A DNA stretch of 57,206 nucleotides from Streptomyces albospinus. GTDB lineage: Bacteria; Actinomycetota; Actinomycetes; Streptomycetales; Streptomycetaceae. Below, one piece after another: positions 8,763 to 15,771 of the stretch (position 1 is the stretch's first letter; each line of letters begins with the position of its first letter). The DNA is taken from contig NZ_BMRP01000006.1 of NCBI RefSeq assembly GCF_014648695.1, forward strand, positions 124,302-181,507, given 5' to 3'. The notes under the pieces are model-generated. The model was not told the DNA's origin and searched no databases. It saw nothing but the letters and a program-made list of their open reading frames with translations. The position numbers were made by a program, and so were the translations under genes.

Positions 8763-10099
8763 CCTCCGTCCGAACCCTGCGCGTTCGGCCCGCTCGACCC
8801 GCTCTGCGAGCCGTCCGCGCTCGGCGAACCCTGCGAGTCGTCCGTGCTCGGCACGTTCTGCGCGCTGTCCGTACTCGGCGACCCCTGCGCGTTGTCCGCA
8901 TTCGGAGAGTTCTGCGCGCTGTCCGTACTCGGAGAGTTCTGCGCGCTGTCCGTACTCGGAGAGTTCTGCGCGTTGTCCGTGTTCGACGAGCCCTGCGCGT
9001 TGTCCGTGCCCGGCCCGCCGTGAGCGCTCTGCTGGCTCTGCCCGCTGTGCTGGCCCGGTGTGCTCTGCGCGCGCTGTGCCTTCTGCGCGCTCTGCTCACT
9101 CTGTGCGCTCTCCTTGACGGCGCGGTTGTAGAGGCTGCGGATCTCCTTCCCGAAGTACGGGCTGTAGGAGACCCGGTCGTTGTGCGGCCCGCTGGGGCCG
9201 CCGCCGTTGACACCGCCGATGACGCCGATGAGCCGGCCGGTCCGGGTGTGCTCGTCGAAGTTGGCCAGCCAGGGGCTGCCGGAGGTGCCGCCGAAGAACC
9301 CGCCGCAGTCGAGGCGGAGTTCGCGGGTGCCGGACAGGCGGCTGGTGCGGGCGTCGCAGCGTACGGCGCGGTCCGCCGGGTCGCTGTGCGCGCTGGGGTA
9401 GCCGATGACGCTGACCTGGTTGCGGTAACCGGGCGTCTCGGTCAGGACGTTGCCGCTGGTGACGGACTCGATCATCCGCCCGTTGTCGTCCGGGGCGACG
9501 GTGGCGAACGCGAAGTCGAGGTCGGCGCCGGCCCCGCTGGTGCCGCGGTCCGAGTACGCGAAGGTGTCTTCGATGGCCCACACCCCGTAGGGCTGGGAGT
9601 CCGCACCCGACTGGTACTGCGGGACGAACGCGGCGCGGGCGCCCGGGTTGCAGTGCCCGGCGGTGAGGAGCAGGTTGCCGTGCGGGCTGTGCACCACACT
9701 GGCGGTGCAGTGGTGCTCGCGCGCCTCCCCGTCGACGGAGAACAGCACGCCGACGGACGGGATGCCGTCGAAGTGCCGGGCGGTCGGAGCGATTTGCGGC
9801 GAGGCGTCGCTCTGCTGGCTGTCGCCCTCGGGCGGTGCGGCATCGGCCATCCGCTGCGGTGTCCAGTAGGCGGCGGCGTCCTTGCTGGTCCAGGTGGCGT
9901 GCGGGCGGGACTGGTGGCCGTGGGACACCTGGCCGCCGGGGCCGGGGTCGGCCGCATGACTCTCGGGGGACGCGGCGAGGCACAGGGTCATCCCCAGGGC
10001 GAGCGTCGCCACCCTCCCCCACCGGCAGCGCAGCCGCCGGCGGTGCACAACGGCGGCTCCCGCCGCAACGGCCTTCGACATAGGGGCTGGTAGTGCCAC
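8747..10099 (-). CDS. secreted trypsin-like serine protease with 9-residue repeat tail
   Basis: This 450-residue protein has a Sec-type signal (basic residues 19-29, hydrophobic 30-44, cleavage near SHAA at 48-50) and a chymotrypsin-fold domain. The triad is visible: His149 in LLLTAGHC, Asp195 in GADLDFAF, and Ser273 in GGTSGSPW. Cys131 and Cys150 probably form the usual disulfide. Residues 330-360 are Gln/Ser-rich. From about 365 to 432 come eight 9-residue units of the form TDxAQxSPS, a low-complexity linker or wall-interacting tail. No sortase motif or transmembrane anchor follows. The GTG at 10099 was chosen because GAGGAG lies 10 nt upstream; an ATG at 10081 is the alternative. The gene starts 1 bp after the cutA stop, so the two are probably cotranscribed. 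Confidence 0.85.
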   Translation of the reverse strand: MALPAPMSKAVAAGAAVVHRRRLRCRWGRVATLALGMTLCLAASPESHAADPGPGGQVSHGHQSRPHATWTSKDAAAYWTPQRMADAAPPEGDSQQSDASPQIAPTARHFDGIPSVGVLFSVDGEAREHHCTASVVHSPHGNLLLTAGHCNPGARAAFVPQYQSGADSQPYGVWAIEDTFAYSDRGTSGAGADLDFAFATVAPDDNGRMIESVTSGNVLTETPGYRNQVSVIGYPSAHSDPADRAVRCDARTSRLSGTRELRLDCGGFFGGTSGSPWLANFDEHTRTGRLIGVIGGVNGGGPSGPHNDRVSYSPYFGKEIRSLYNRAVKESAQSEQSAQKAQRAQSTPGQHSGQSQQSAHGGPGTDNAQGSSNTDNAQNSPSTDSAQNSPSTDSAQNSPNADNAQGSPSTDSAQNVPSTDDSQGSPSADGSQSGSSGPNAQGSDGGGGLL

Positions 10100-10100
10100 G

Positions 10101-10481
10101 TCAGCTCGTCTCCTCTGCGACCCAGGCGAGATAGCCGGCGCCGCCGTGCGTGACCGGAGTGGCGATGATCTCCGGAGTCTCGTAGTCGTGAGCGGCGAGG
10201 AGGTAGGTCTCCAGCGCCGCGTACCGCGCGCTCGCCGTCTTGAACAGCACCTGCCACTCCTGGTTGGTCTCCACGGCGCCGTTCCAGCGGAAGACCGAGG
10301 TCACCGGCGCGCTGATCTGCGCACAGGCGGCGAGCCTCGCCTCGATCGCACCGCGCGCCAGCCGCTCGGCCTTCTGCTCGCTGTCGATGGTCGTCATGAC
10401 GGTCAGAAAACGCGCCGGCTGCCCGGCAGGAGCCGGCACGGCAGGCGGTTGGTTCAGGGCGGTCGGGTCGGCCACGGTCAC
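10101..10481 (-). CDS. cutA: CutA1 divalent-ion tolerance family protein
   Basis: This is a protein of about 126 residues whose last 105 match CutA1, a small trimeric protein linked to divalent cation tolerance, with no agreed biochemical role. Family features are FLTVMTTIDSEQKAERLA, ARLAACAQI, VFRWNGAVETNQEWQVLFKT and HDYETPEIIATPV split along the chain. The N-terminal 20 residues are Pro/Ala-rich and unusual for CutA. The GTG at 10481 is given; a GTG two codons later (10475) is better spaced from the GAAGGG ribosome site. The stop codon is followed after 1 bp by the protease start, so the two genes form an operon. Confidence 0.85.
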   Translation of the reverse strand: MTVADPTALNQPPAVPAPAGQPARFLTVMTTIDSEQKAERLARGAIEARLAACAQISAPVTSVFRWNGAVETNQEWQVLFKTASARYAALETYLLAAHDYETPEIIATPVTHGGAGYLAWVAEETS

Positions 10482-10919
10482 GCACCCTTCGCGGTCGGGG
10501 TGGGGGGTAGTACCAGTACGAAGCACATGCGATCCTCGACGCTCATTCCTCGGCGTCCTGTGTCCACTGTTCGATCCTTTGTCGCCGATCTCCGGTCGCG
10601 AGTCATTGATCTCCGGTCATCGGTCGTCGGTCGCCCCCGTCCCGTCGCCGGGCGTCGACCTCCGGGCATCGTCCTCCGGGCATCGATCTTCAGCCATCGA
10701 TCTTTCTATCTTTCGATCAAGGATCGCCTCGCATCGTACGGATCTTGATGATCAACTGGCGCGCGGCGGGCCGCTACCCGCGCCCAAGCACCCGGACGCC
10801 CCATTCCCGTTCGTATCCGCCGACCCCGCGCCCGAACGCCCCGGTTGCGCCCTGCGGGTCAGGGACAACGATGGAGAGGGGAGTCCCCGCCGCCGGCCCG
10901 CACTCGAAAGGCGAGCGCC
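10482..10919. repeat. 438-bp gene-free region with degenerate ATCGGTC / TCCGGGCATCG repeats
   Basis: No credible gene is seen here. From about 10565 to 10715 the sequence is built of short, degenerate direct repeats: GATCTCCGGTC twice (about 10587 and 10609), ATCGGTCG and GTCGGTCG, TCCGGGCATCG twice (about 10660-10683), then CATCGATCTT twice. The GC content falls toward 10700-10740. Open frames crossing it have atypical composition. The promoters of cutA (leftward) and the cupin gene (rightward) must lie in it. Confidence 0.5.
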
Positions 10920-11285
10920 ATGGAGAATCTCGAAACCCTCATCCGCGACCAACTCGACGACGCCCGCGCCTCCGCGCACGGACGCAGCGCTCACCTGTTC
11001 CTGCACGACGGCCCGCTGCGCCAGACCGTGATCGCGCTGCTGGCCGGCACCTCGCTGGACGAGCACAACGCGCCTCCGGCGGCCAGCCTCCACGTGCTGC
11101 GCGGCCGGGTCCGGCTGACCTGGGCCGGCGGCGGCCAGGTGCTGATCGCCGGGCAGGTCACGGCGATTCCGCACACCCGGCACGGCCTGGCGGCCCTCGA
11201 CGACTCGGTGGTGCTGCTGACCGCCGTGACGGCGGTGCGCGAACCGGCGCCGGGAGTTCCCGCGGGCGCGGCGGCCCGGGGCTGA
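10920..11285 (+). CDS. cupin-domain protein
   Basis: This small protein of 121 residues has a cupin-like beta-barrel pattern: LHVLRGRVRLTWAGGGQ and LIAGQVTAIPHTRHGLAALDDSVVLL split over residues 55-100. Only one likely metal-ligand His (in PHTRHGL) is evident and the first cupin motif is degenerate, so it may bind a ligand without catalysis. LLAGTSLDEHNAP before the barrel resembles cupins that bind sugars or phenolics. Start: ATG 10920 with a GAAAGGCG purine stretch upstream. It stands upstream of the methyltransferase on the same strand, but that gene has its own promoter. Function unknown. Confidence 0.75.
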   Translation: MENLETLIRDQLDDARASAHGRSAHLFLHDGPLRQTVIALLAGTSLDEHNAPPAASLHVLRGRVRLTWAGGGQVLIAGQVTAIPHTRHGLAALDDSVVLLTAVTAVREPAPGVPAGAAARG

Positions 11286-11327
11286 CGCCGGACACCGCCA
11301 GGGCACGGCCGTCCGCCATTTTCACTC

Positions 11328-11356
11328 TTCACATTTTTCTGAATGTTCCGTACCAT
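11328..11356 (+). promoter_or_regulatory. sigma-70-like promoter giving a probable leaderless methyltransferase mRNA
   Basis: TTCACA (11328-11333) and TACCAT (11351-11356) are separated by 17 bp. The -10 element ends 6 bp before the ATG at 11363, so transcription would start at or next to the start codon. No Shine-Dalgarno is visible, which fits a leaderless transcript, a frequent arrangement in Streptomyces. The stretch is clearly more AT-rich than its surroundings. Confidence 0.55.
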
Positions 11357-11362
11357 CGAATC

Positions 11363-12190
11363 ATGACCGCCACGAAACCGAAGGTGCAGCTGACCGGGGT
11401 GAAGGAGACCCTCCTCGCCACGCTCTACGGCCGCGCGGTCGACAGCCGCGCGAAGAAGCCGATACTCGGCGACGCCATGGCGGTCGACACCGTGCGCCGC
11501 CTCGACTACGACTTCCGCAGGCTCCGGATGGGCGCCGGCGCCGCGGCCGGAGTCGCCCTCCGCGCCCGGCAGTTGGACGTGTGGACGGCCCGCTTCCTCG
11601 CCCGGCACGAGGACGAGGAAGCGGCGGTGGTGCATCTGGGCTGCGGCCTCGACACCCGCATCTACCGCCTCGACCCCGGCCCCGGGGTGCGCTGGTACGA
11701 CGTCGACTTCCCGGAGGTCATAGACCTGCGCCGGCAGCTCTATCCGGAGCGCCCCGGACACACCGAGATACCGACGTCCGTCACGGCCCCGGACTGGATG
11801 GACGAGCTCCCGTGCGACCGGCCGACGATGATCGTCGCCGAGGGCCTGCTGATGTACCTCACCGAGGGGGACGTCACCGCGCTCCTCCGCCGCCTGATGG
11901 CCCACGCCCCCAGCGGCGAGCTGGCCTTCGACGCCTTCAGCCCGTTCGCCGTCCGCGCGGCGCGCCTCAACTCCGTCATCGTCAAGACGGGCTCGACGCT
12001 CCACTGGGGCACGGACGCGGGCGGTATATCCCGGCTGAGCCCCCGGCTGGAGATCGTCGAGAACGTCAGCGCCATGGACCTGCCGGGGATCGAGAAGCTG
12101 CCCGCCGTCTACCGCGCGGCGGCCCGGGTCGCGGCGCGGATCCCCGGCGGCCTGCGGGACATGTCGCGGCTCTACAACTGCCGGTTCTGA
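11363..12190 (+). CDS. class I SAM-dependent O-methyltransferase, LCM/PPM1-Tcmp family
   Basis: This 275-residue protein belongs to the leucine carboxyl methyltransferase-like group (pfam04072), which includes the TcmP polyketide O-methyltransferase. SAM-binding motif I is VVHLGCGLDTRIYRL (about residues 92-106); the acidic segment WYDVDFPEVIDLR follows, then VAEGLLMYLTEGDV (about 154-167) and AFDAFSPFAV. There is no signal peptide. The substrate could be a small-molecule carboxylate or phenol. No biosynthetic cluster surrounds it, so it is probably a stand-alone gene. The ATG at 11363 lacks a ribosome site and is probably translated from a leaderless mRNA. Confidence 0.82.
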   Translation: MTATKPKVQLTGVKETLLATLYGRAVDSRAKKPILGDAMAVDTVRRLDYDFRRLRMGAGAAAGVALRARQLDVWTARFLARHEDEEAAVVHLGCGLDTRIYRLDPGPGVRWYDVDFPEVIDLRRQLYPERPGHTEIPTSVTAPDWMDELPCDRPTMIVAEGLLMYLTEGDVTALLRRLMAHAPSGELAFDAFSPFAVRAARLNSVIVKTGSTLHWGTDAGGISRLSPRLEIVENVSAMDLPGIEKLPAVYRAAARVAARIPGGLRDMSRLYNCRF

Positions 12191-12292
12191 AACCGCCGCC
12201 GTTGCCGCTGTTGCAGGGCCGCCGCAACCGGGACCGCCGCCGTGTCACGCCGGGGCATCGGCGGGCTCGCGCCCGGGCGACGGTGGGAGGCG

Positions 12293-13081
12293 TCAGGCCG
12301 CCAGCCACTGGTCGTAGACCAGCTTGCAGAGAAGAGCGACAACGACGATGACGAGCACACCGCGCACGAACCCGGCGCCACGCTTGAGGGCCATCCTGGC
12401 GCCGACCGTGCCGCCGACGAGGTTGAACAGGGCCAGCAGCGCACCCAGTTGCCACAGCACGGTGCCCTGGATGGCGAACATCGTCAGCGCGCCGATGTTG
12501 GTGCAGACGTTGATGACCTTGGCGGTGGCGGAGGAGGTGACCAGGTCCATGTGGAGGAGCGCGGCCAGCGCGATAACGAGGAAGGCGCCGGTGCCGGGGC
12601 CGATCAGCCCGTCGTAGAAGCCGATTCCCAGGCCCGCGACGAGGATGGCCGCCAGTACGCGCCGCCGGGTCACCGGGCCCGAGGGCGCGGGGGCGGTGCC
12701 GAAGGCCGGGCGGAAGAGGACGAAGGCGAGGACACCCAGGAGGACGGCCATGATCAGCGGGCGGAGCACCGCGCTGTTGATACCGGCCGCGAAGAACGCC
12801 CCGGTCAGCGATCCGGCGAGCGCGGCGGCGCCGATCCGCAGGGCGATGCCGAAGTCGATCGGCGCCTTGCGGACATAGGTCACGGCGGCTGCGGAGGTGC
12901 CGACGATGGCGGTGGACTTGTTGGTGCCGAGGACGAACGCGGCGGGCGTATGTGGAAGGCCGACCAGCAGCGCCGGGAGCAGCAGCAGCCCGCCGCCGCC
13001 CACCACCGCATCGATCCAGCCTGCGGCGAGGGCGGCCAGGCAGAGCAGGGTCAGCGTGAAGAGCGATATGTCAGGAGGCAC
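12293..13081 (-). CDS. TauE/SafE-family sulfite/anion exporter, membrane protein
   Basis: This 262-residue integral membrane protein has about eight hydrophobic helices arranged as two similar halves. Family motifs are GWIDAVVGGGGLLLLPALL near the N-terminus and GFYDGLIGPGTGAFLVI near residues 155-171, the repeated GxxDxxxGxGxG signature of TauE/SafE. Members export sulfite, sulfoacetate or related organic anions. The GTG at 13081 is the only start before the first helix. The gene diverges from an aldo/keto reductase with a possible operator between them. Nothing nearby indicates the substrate. Confidence 0.85.
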   Translation of the reverse strand: MPPDISLFTLTLLCLAALAAGWIDAVVGGGGLLLLPALLVGLPHTPAAFVLGTNKSTAIVGTSAAAVTYVRKAPIDFGIALRIGAAALAGSLTGAFFAAGINSAVLRPLIMAVLLGVLAFVLFRPAFGTAPAPSGPVTRRRVLAAILVAGLGIGFYDGLIGPGTGAFLVIALAALLHMDLVTSSATAKVINVCTNIGALTMFAIQGTVLWQLGALLALFNLVGGTVGARMALKRGAGFVRGVLVIVVVALLCKLVYDQWLAA

Positions 13082-13109
13082 CTGGTGATCTTATGAAGGG
13101 GGCGCGGCT

Positions 13110-13135
13110 CCGGACCTCGGATTATTGCTGTCCGG
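13110..13135. promoter_or_regulatory. inverted repeat between divergent exporter and aldo/keto reductase
   Basis: CCGGAC (13110-13115) and GTCCGG (13130-13135) are separated by 14 bp, within the 76-bp gap between the two start codons. It could be an operator or chance in GC-rich DNA. A TAGGCT -10-like element at 13145-13150 ends 7 bp before the reductase ATG. Confidence 0.35.
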
Positions 13136-13157
13136 GATGCCGCCTAGGCTCCGGTCC

Positions 13158-14060
13158 ATGGATACGGAAGAGAATGTGTCTCCTGTGTCTCCGGAACCGG
13201 AGTTCGCGATCGGGGGGAGCCTGACCGTGCGGCGGCTGGGGTTCGGCACCGGCGGGCTCGTCGGTCCCGGGTACTGGGGCCCGCGCCATGACGACCCGCG
13301 GCAAGCCGTCGCACTGCTGCGCCGGGCCGTCGAGCGCGGGGTGACGCTGATCGACACCGCCGACAACTACGGTCCGGACATCGCCGAGGAGTTGGTGGCG
13401 CAGGCGCTGCACCCGTATCCGGACGACCTGGTGATCGCGACCAAGGGCGGGGTGGTGCGCACGGGACCGGACCTCTGGCATATCGCCGGGCGGCCGGAGG
13501 AGCTGCGCGCCATGTGCGACGCGAGCCTGCGGCGGCTGCGCACGGACACCATCGATCTGTACCAGCTGCACCGGCTGGACCCCGAGGTGCCGATGGCCGA
13601 CCAGCTGGGCACCCTGCGGGAGCTCCAACAGGCCGGGAAGATCCGGCACATCGGGCTGGACAGCATCGGGGCGGCGGAACTCGCACGGGCGCAGGAGCTG
13701 GCCCCGATCGCGTCGGTGCAGAACCGCTACAACCTCCTGGACCGCGCCTCGGAGGACGTACTGGAGCTGTGCGAGAAGGGAGGGACGGCGTTTCTGCCGT
13801 GGTTCCCACTGGGGAACGGGGCGCTGACGGGGGAAGCGGGCGAGGTGGTCGCCGCGGTCGCCGCCGGGCACGGCGCGACCACGGGGCAGATCGCGCTGGC
13901 CTGGCTGCTGCACCGCTCCCCCGTCCTGCTGCCGACACCCGGTACGGGCTCGCCCGCCCATCTGGACGAGAACCTGGACGCGGTACGGATCGCGCTCACG
14001 GAAGAGGAGTTGGCGCGGCTCGACGCGGTGGCGGAGGGCCCGGACGTGCGGACGCGGTGA
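13158..14060 (+). CDS. aldo/keto reductase
   Basis: This 300-residue (beta/alpha)8 NADPH-dependent oxidoreductase has the catalytic tetrad in order: Asp and Tyr in IDTADNYGP (about residues 71-79), Lys in IATKGG (about 97) and His in LYQLHRLD (about 138). The cofactor-phosphate region GTGSPAHLDENLDAV is near residue 265. The length is typical. The substrate is not predictable. The ATG at 13158 has a weak ribosome site, and an ATG seven codons upstream (13137) is also in frame. It diverges from the TauE/SafE gene. Confidence 0.87.
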   Translation: MDTEENVSPVSPEPEFAIGGSLTVRRLGFGTGGLVGPGYWGPRHDDPRQAVALLRRAVERGVTLIDTADNYGPDIAEELVAQALHPYPDDLVIATKGGVVRTGPDLWHIAGRPEELRAMCDASLRRLRTDTIDLYQLHRLDPEVPMADQLGTLRELQQAGKIRHIGLDSIGAAELARAQELAPIASVQNRYNLLDRASEDVLELCEKGGTAFLPWFPLGNGALTGEAGEVVAAVAAGHGATTGQIALAWLLHRSPVLLPTPGTGSPAHLDENLDAVRIALTEEELARLDAVAEGPDVRTR

Positions 14061-14085
14061 CGGGCGCCCACCGTCGCCTACCCTC

Positions 14086-14451
14086 CTACCGCCCCTTGCG
14101 GCGGCAGACCTCACACGGGAACGGGCACGGCTTCACGGCCTCCCCCGCGGGCACGTGGACCACGGCGGGCGGCGGCTTCGGCAGCCGGGCGCCCCGGCTC
14201 TTCGCGATCCGGTGCACCTCAGCGAGCGAGTCCGTCAACTCCACGGTCAGCAGCTGGAGTTCCCCGGACGTCCAGGCACGCCCGGCGAGCACGCGCCGTG
14301 ACTCGTCGATGAGGTCGGCGGCCGAGTCGAGTTGTGCCGCCTCGATGCTGTCGGCGATACGGGACACGGGTCCGGTGCCGTCGCCCACGACGAAACAGGC
14401 CTTGCCGTCCGCACTCGACCACGGCAGAAGCCGCGCGGTAGCGTCGGTCAT
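14086..14451 (-). CDS. hypothetical protein with C-terminal Cys cluster
   Basis: This 121-residue protein is of no recognised family. It is rich in charged helices in the middle (ELQLLTVELTDSLAEVHRIAK) and ends with CPFPCEVCRRKGR, a CxxxCxxC group that could bind zinc. The ATG at 14451 is fixed by a strong GGAGG eight bases upstream. It diverges from the DUF5753 XRE regulator. Small proteins of this type often accompany XRE/DUF397 pairs in Streptomyces, which suggests, but does not prove, a shared role. Confidence 0.65.
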   Translation of the reverse strand: MTDATARLLPWSSADGKACFVVGDGTGPVSRIADSIEAAQLDSAADLIDESRRVLAGRAWTSGELQLLTVELTDSLAEVHRIAKSRGARLPKPPPAVVHVPAGEAVKPCPFPCEVCRRKGR

Positions 14452-14588
14452 GTCGTCAACCTCCAGGGGGTTGGTGGCCACGCCCCCGGACCGGTCGCGC
14501 GGTCGCGGGGGTCCTGGCTTTGCGTACGGGGTGTAGCCATTCGGTCACGCTGACAACGCAACAGGCAATAGAGTGGGGTCACTTAAAC

Positions 14589-14610
14589 GGCAGTGCTTAC
14601 ATCAACTGCC
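14589..14610. promoter_or_regulatory. inverted repeat upstream of the XRE regulator
   Basis: GGCAGT (14589-14594) and ACTGCC (14605-14610) form a perfect 6-bp inverted repeat with a 10-bp centre. It sits 44 bp before the proposed TTG start, in a relatively AT-rich promoter region between two divergent genes. This is a candidate autoregulatory operator for the XRE protein. Confidence 0.4.
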
Positions 14611-14653
14611 TGCGGCGATGCTGACCGCGACCACAGAACGAGAGGTCACAGCA

Positions 14654-15478
14654 TTGGACGAGACGAACCCACGCGAACACTTCAATCCGCTCCAACGCTT
14701 CGGACTCGACGTCAAGCGGGTTCGCCTGGGGCGCAAGCTCACGCAGAAGCGCTTAGGCGAGGCCACGGGCTACTCCTATGCGTACGTCAGCATGGTGGAG
14801 TCCGGGAAGGTGAAGGCCAGCGAGAAGTTCGCCGACGGCTGCGATCTCGCGTTCGGGACGAACGGGCTCTTCGCGGGCATGCTGCGAAGGATCGACGAAG
14901 GGGACCACCCGTCGTGGTTCGTCCCGTACCTGGATCTGGAGCGGAAGGCGACGCGGATACTGGCCTACTCGACGAACCTCGTAACAGGCATCGTGCAGAC
15001 GGCGGACTACGCAAGGGCCGTCTTCCGCGTAGCCAACCCACGGGCAAGTGCGGACGGGATCGAGGACAAGGTTGCCGCGCGACTACGGCGACGTGAGGTG
15101 TTCGAGCGGGACACACCCCCGCGCCTGTGGGTCATCCTTCATGAGGCGTGTCTGCGAACCGTCGTCGGGAGTGCCGACGTCATGGCAGGGCAGCTCGACT
15201 ACCTGCTGACGGTGGCTGCATCACCGCAAGTGGAACTCCAAGTCATGCCGTTCCCGGCGGGTATTCCGGCCACGTCCACGATGCCCTTCGTCGTGTTGCG
15301 CTTCTTGGACTCCCCCACCGTGTTGTACACGGAGACCCGGGTAGGTGGCAGGATGCATGATTCCGCACAAACGGTCGACGCCGCCCTGGATGATTTCGAT
15401 CTGCTCAGGGCGCACGCGTTGGCCCCGGACCAATCACTGGCTCTGATCAAGAAACTGCTGAAGGAGTACCAAGCATGA
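14654..15478 (+). CDS. XRE-family transcriptional regulator with DUF5753 domain
   Basis: This protein of about 274 residues has an N-terminal helix-turn-helix (FGLDVKRVRLGRKL, TQKRLGEATGYSYAYVSMVE; about residues 16-55) and a C-terminal DUF5753 domain (LEAKATRI-like start, TGIVQTADYARAVF, LHEACLRTVVG, ASPQVELQVMPFPAG, SPTVLYTET). This is the regulator half of the abundant Streptomyces XRE/DUF397 pairs, which include WhiJ-like developmental systems. The TTG at 14654 is chosen because AGAGG lies 8 nt upstream; an ATG at 14618 lacks a ribosome site. The stop overlaps the DUF397 start as ATGA. Confidence 0.85.
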   Translation: MDETNPREHFNPLQRFGLDVKRVRLGRKLTQKRLGEATGYSYAYVSMVESGKVKASEKFADGCDLAFGTNGLFAGMLRRIDEGDHPSWFVPYLDLERKATRILAYSTNLVTGIVQTADYARAVFRVANPRASADGIEDKVAARLRRREVFERDTPPRLWVILHEACLRTVVGSADVMAGQLDYLLTVAASPQVELQVMPFPAGIPATSTMPFVVLRFLDSPTVLYTETRVGGRMHDSAQTVDAALDDFDLLRAHALAPDQSLALIKKLLKEYQA

Positions 15479-15762
15479 GCCCCGACTTGGATCTCACCGC
15501 CGCCACGTGGATCAAGTCGTCCTACAGCGAAGGCAACGGCGGGGAGTGCATCGAGTTCACCCGAGACTTCGCCTGGATCAAGTCCTCCTACAGCGAAGGC
15601 AACGGCGGAGACTGCATCGAGTTCTCCCCCGCCCACTCCACAACCCACGGCGTCGTCCCCGTCCGCGACAGCAAGGTTCCGGACGGGCCCGCGATCGTGG
15701 TTTCCGCGGCGAGGTGGTCCTCGTTCGTCGCCGCGGTCAAGAACGGCGGGCTCCCTGGGTAA
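15475..15762 (+). CDS. DUF397 protein with internally duplicated core motif
   Basis: This 95-residue DUF397 protein is the small partner of the upstream XRE regulator, with which it overlaps by ATGA. Family members usually carry one WxKSSYSxGNGGxCVE motif. Here the 22-residue block WIKSSYSEGNGGxCIEF occurs twice in tandem (66-bp period, starting at 15508 and 15574) with only a few base differences, so the duplication looks recent. The C-terminal VPVRDSKVPDGPAIVVSA and WSSFVAAVK are normal. WhiJ partners of this family are thought to modulate DNA binding by the regulator; that role is inferred. Confidence 0.85.
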   Translation: MSPDLDLTAATWIKSSYSEGNGGECIEFTRDFAWIKSSYSEGNGGDCIEFSPAHSTTHGVVPVRDSKVPDGPAIVVSAARWSSFVAAVKNGGLPG

Positions 15763-15771
15763 GGAGCCCCT

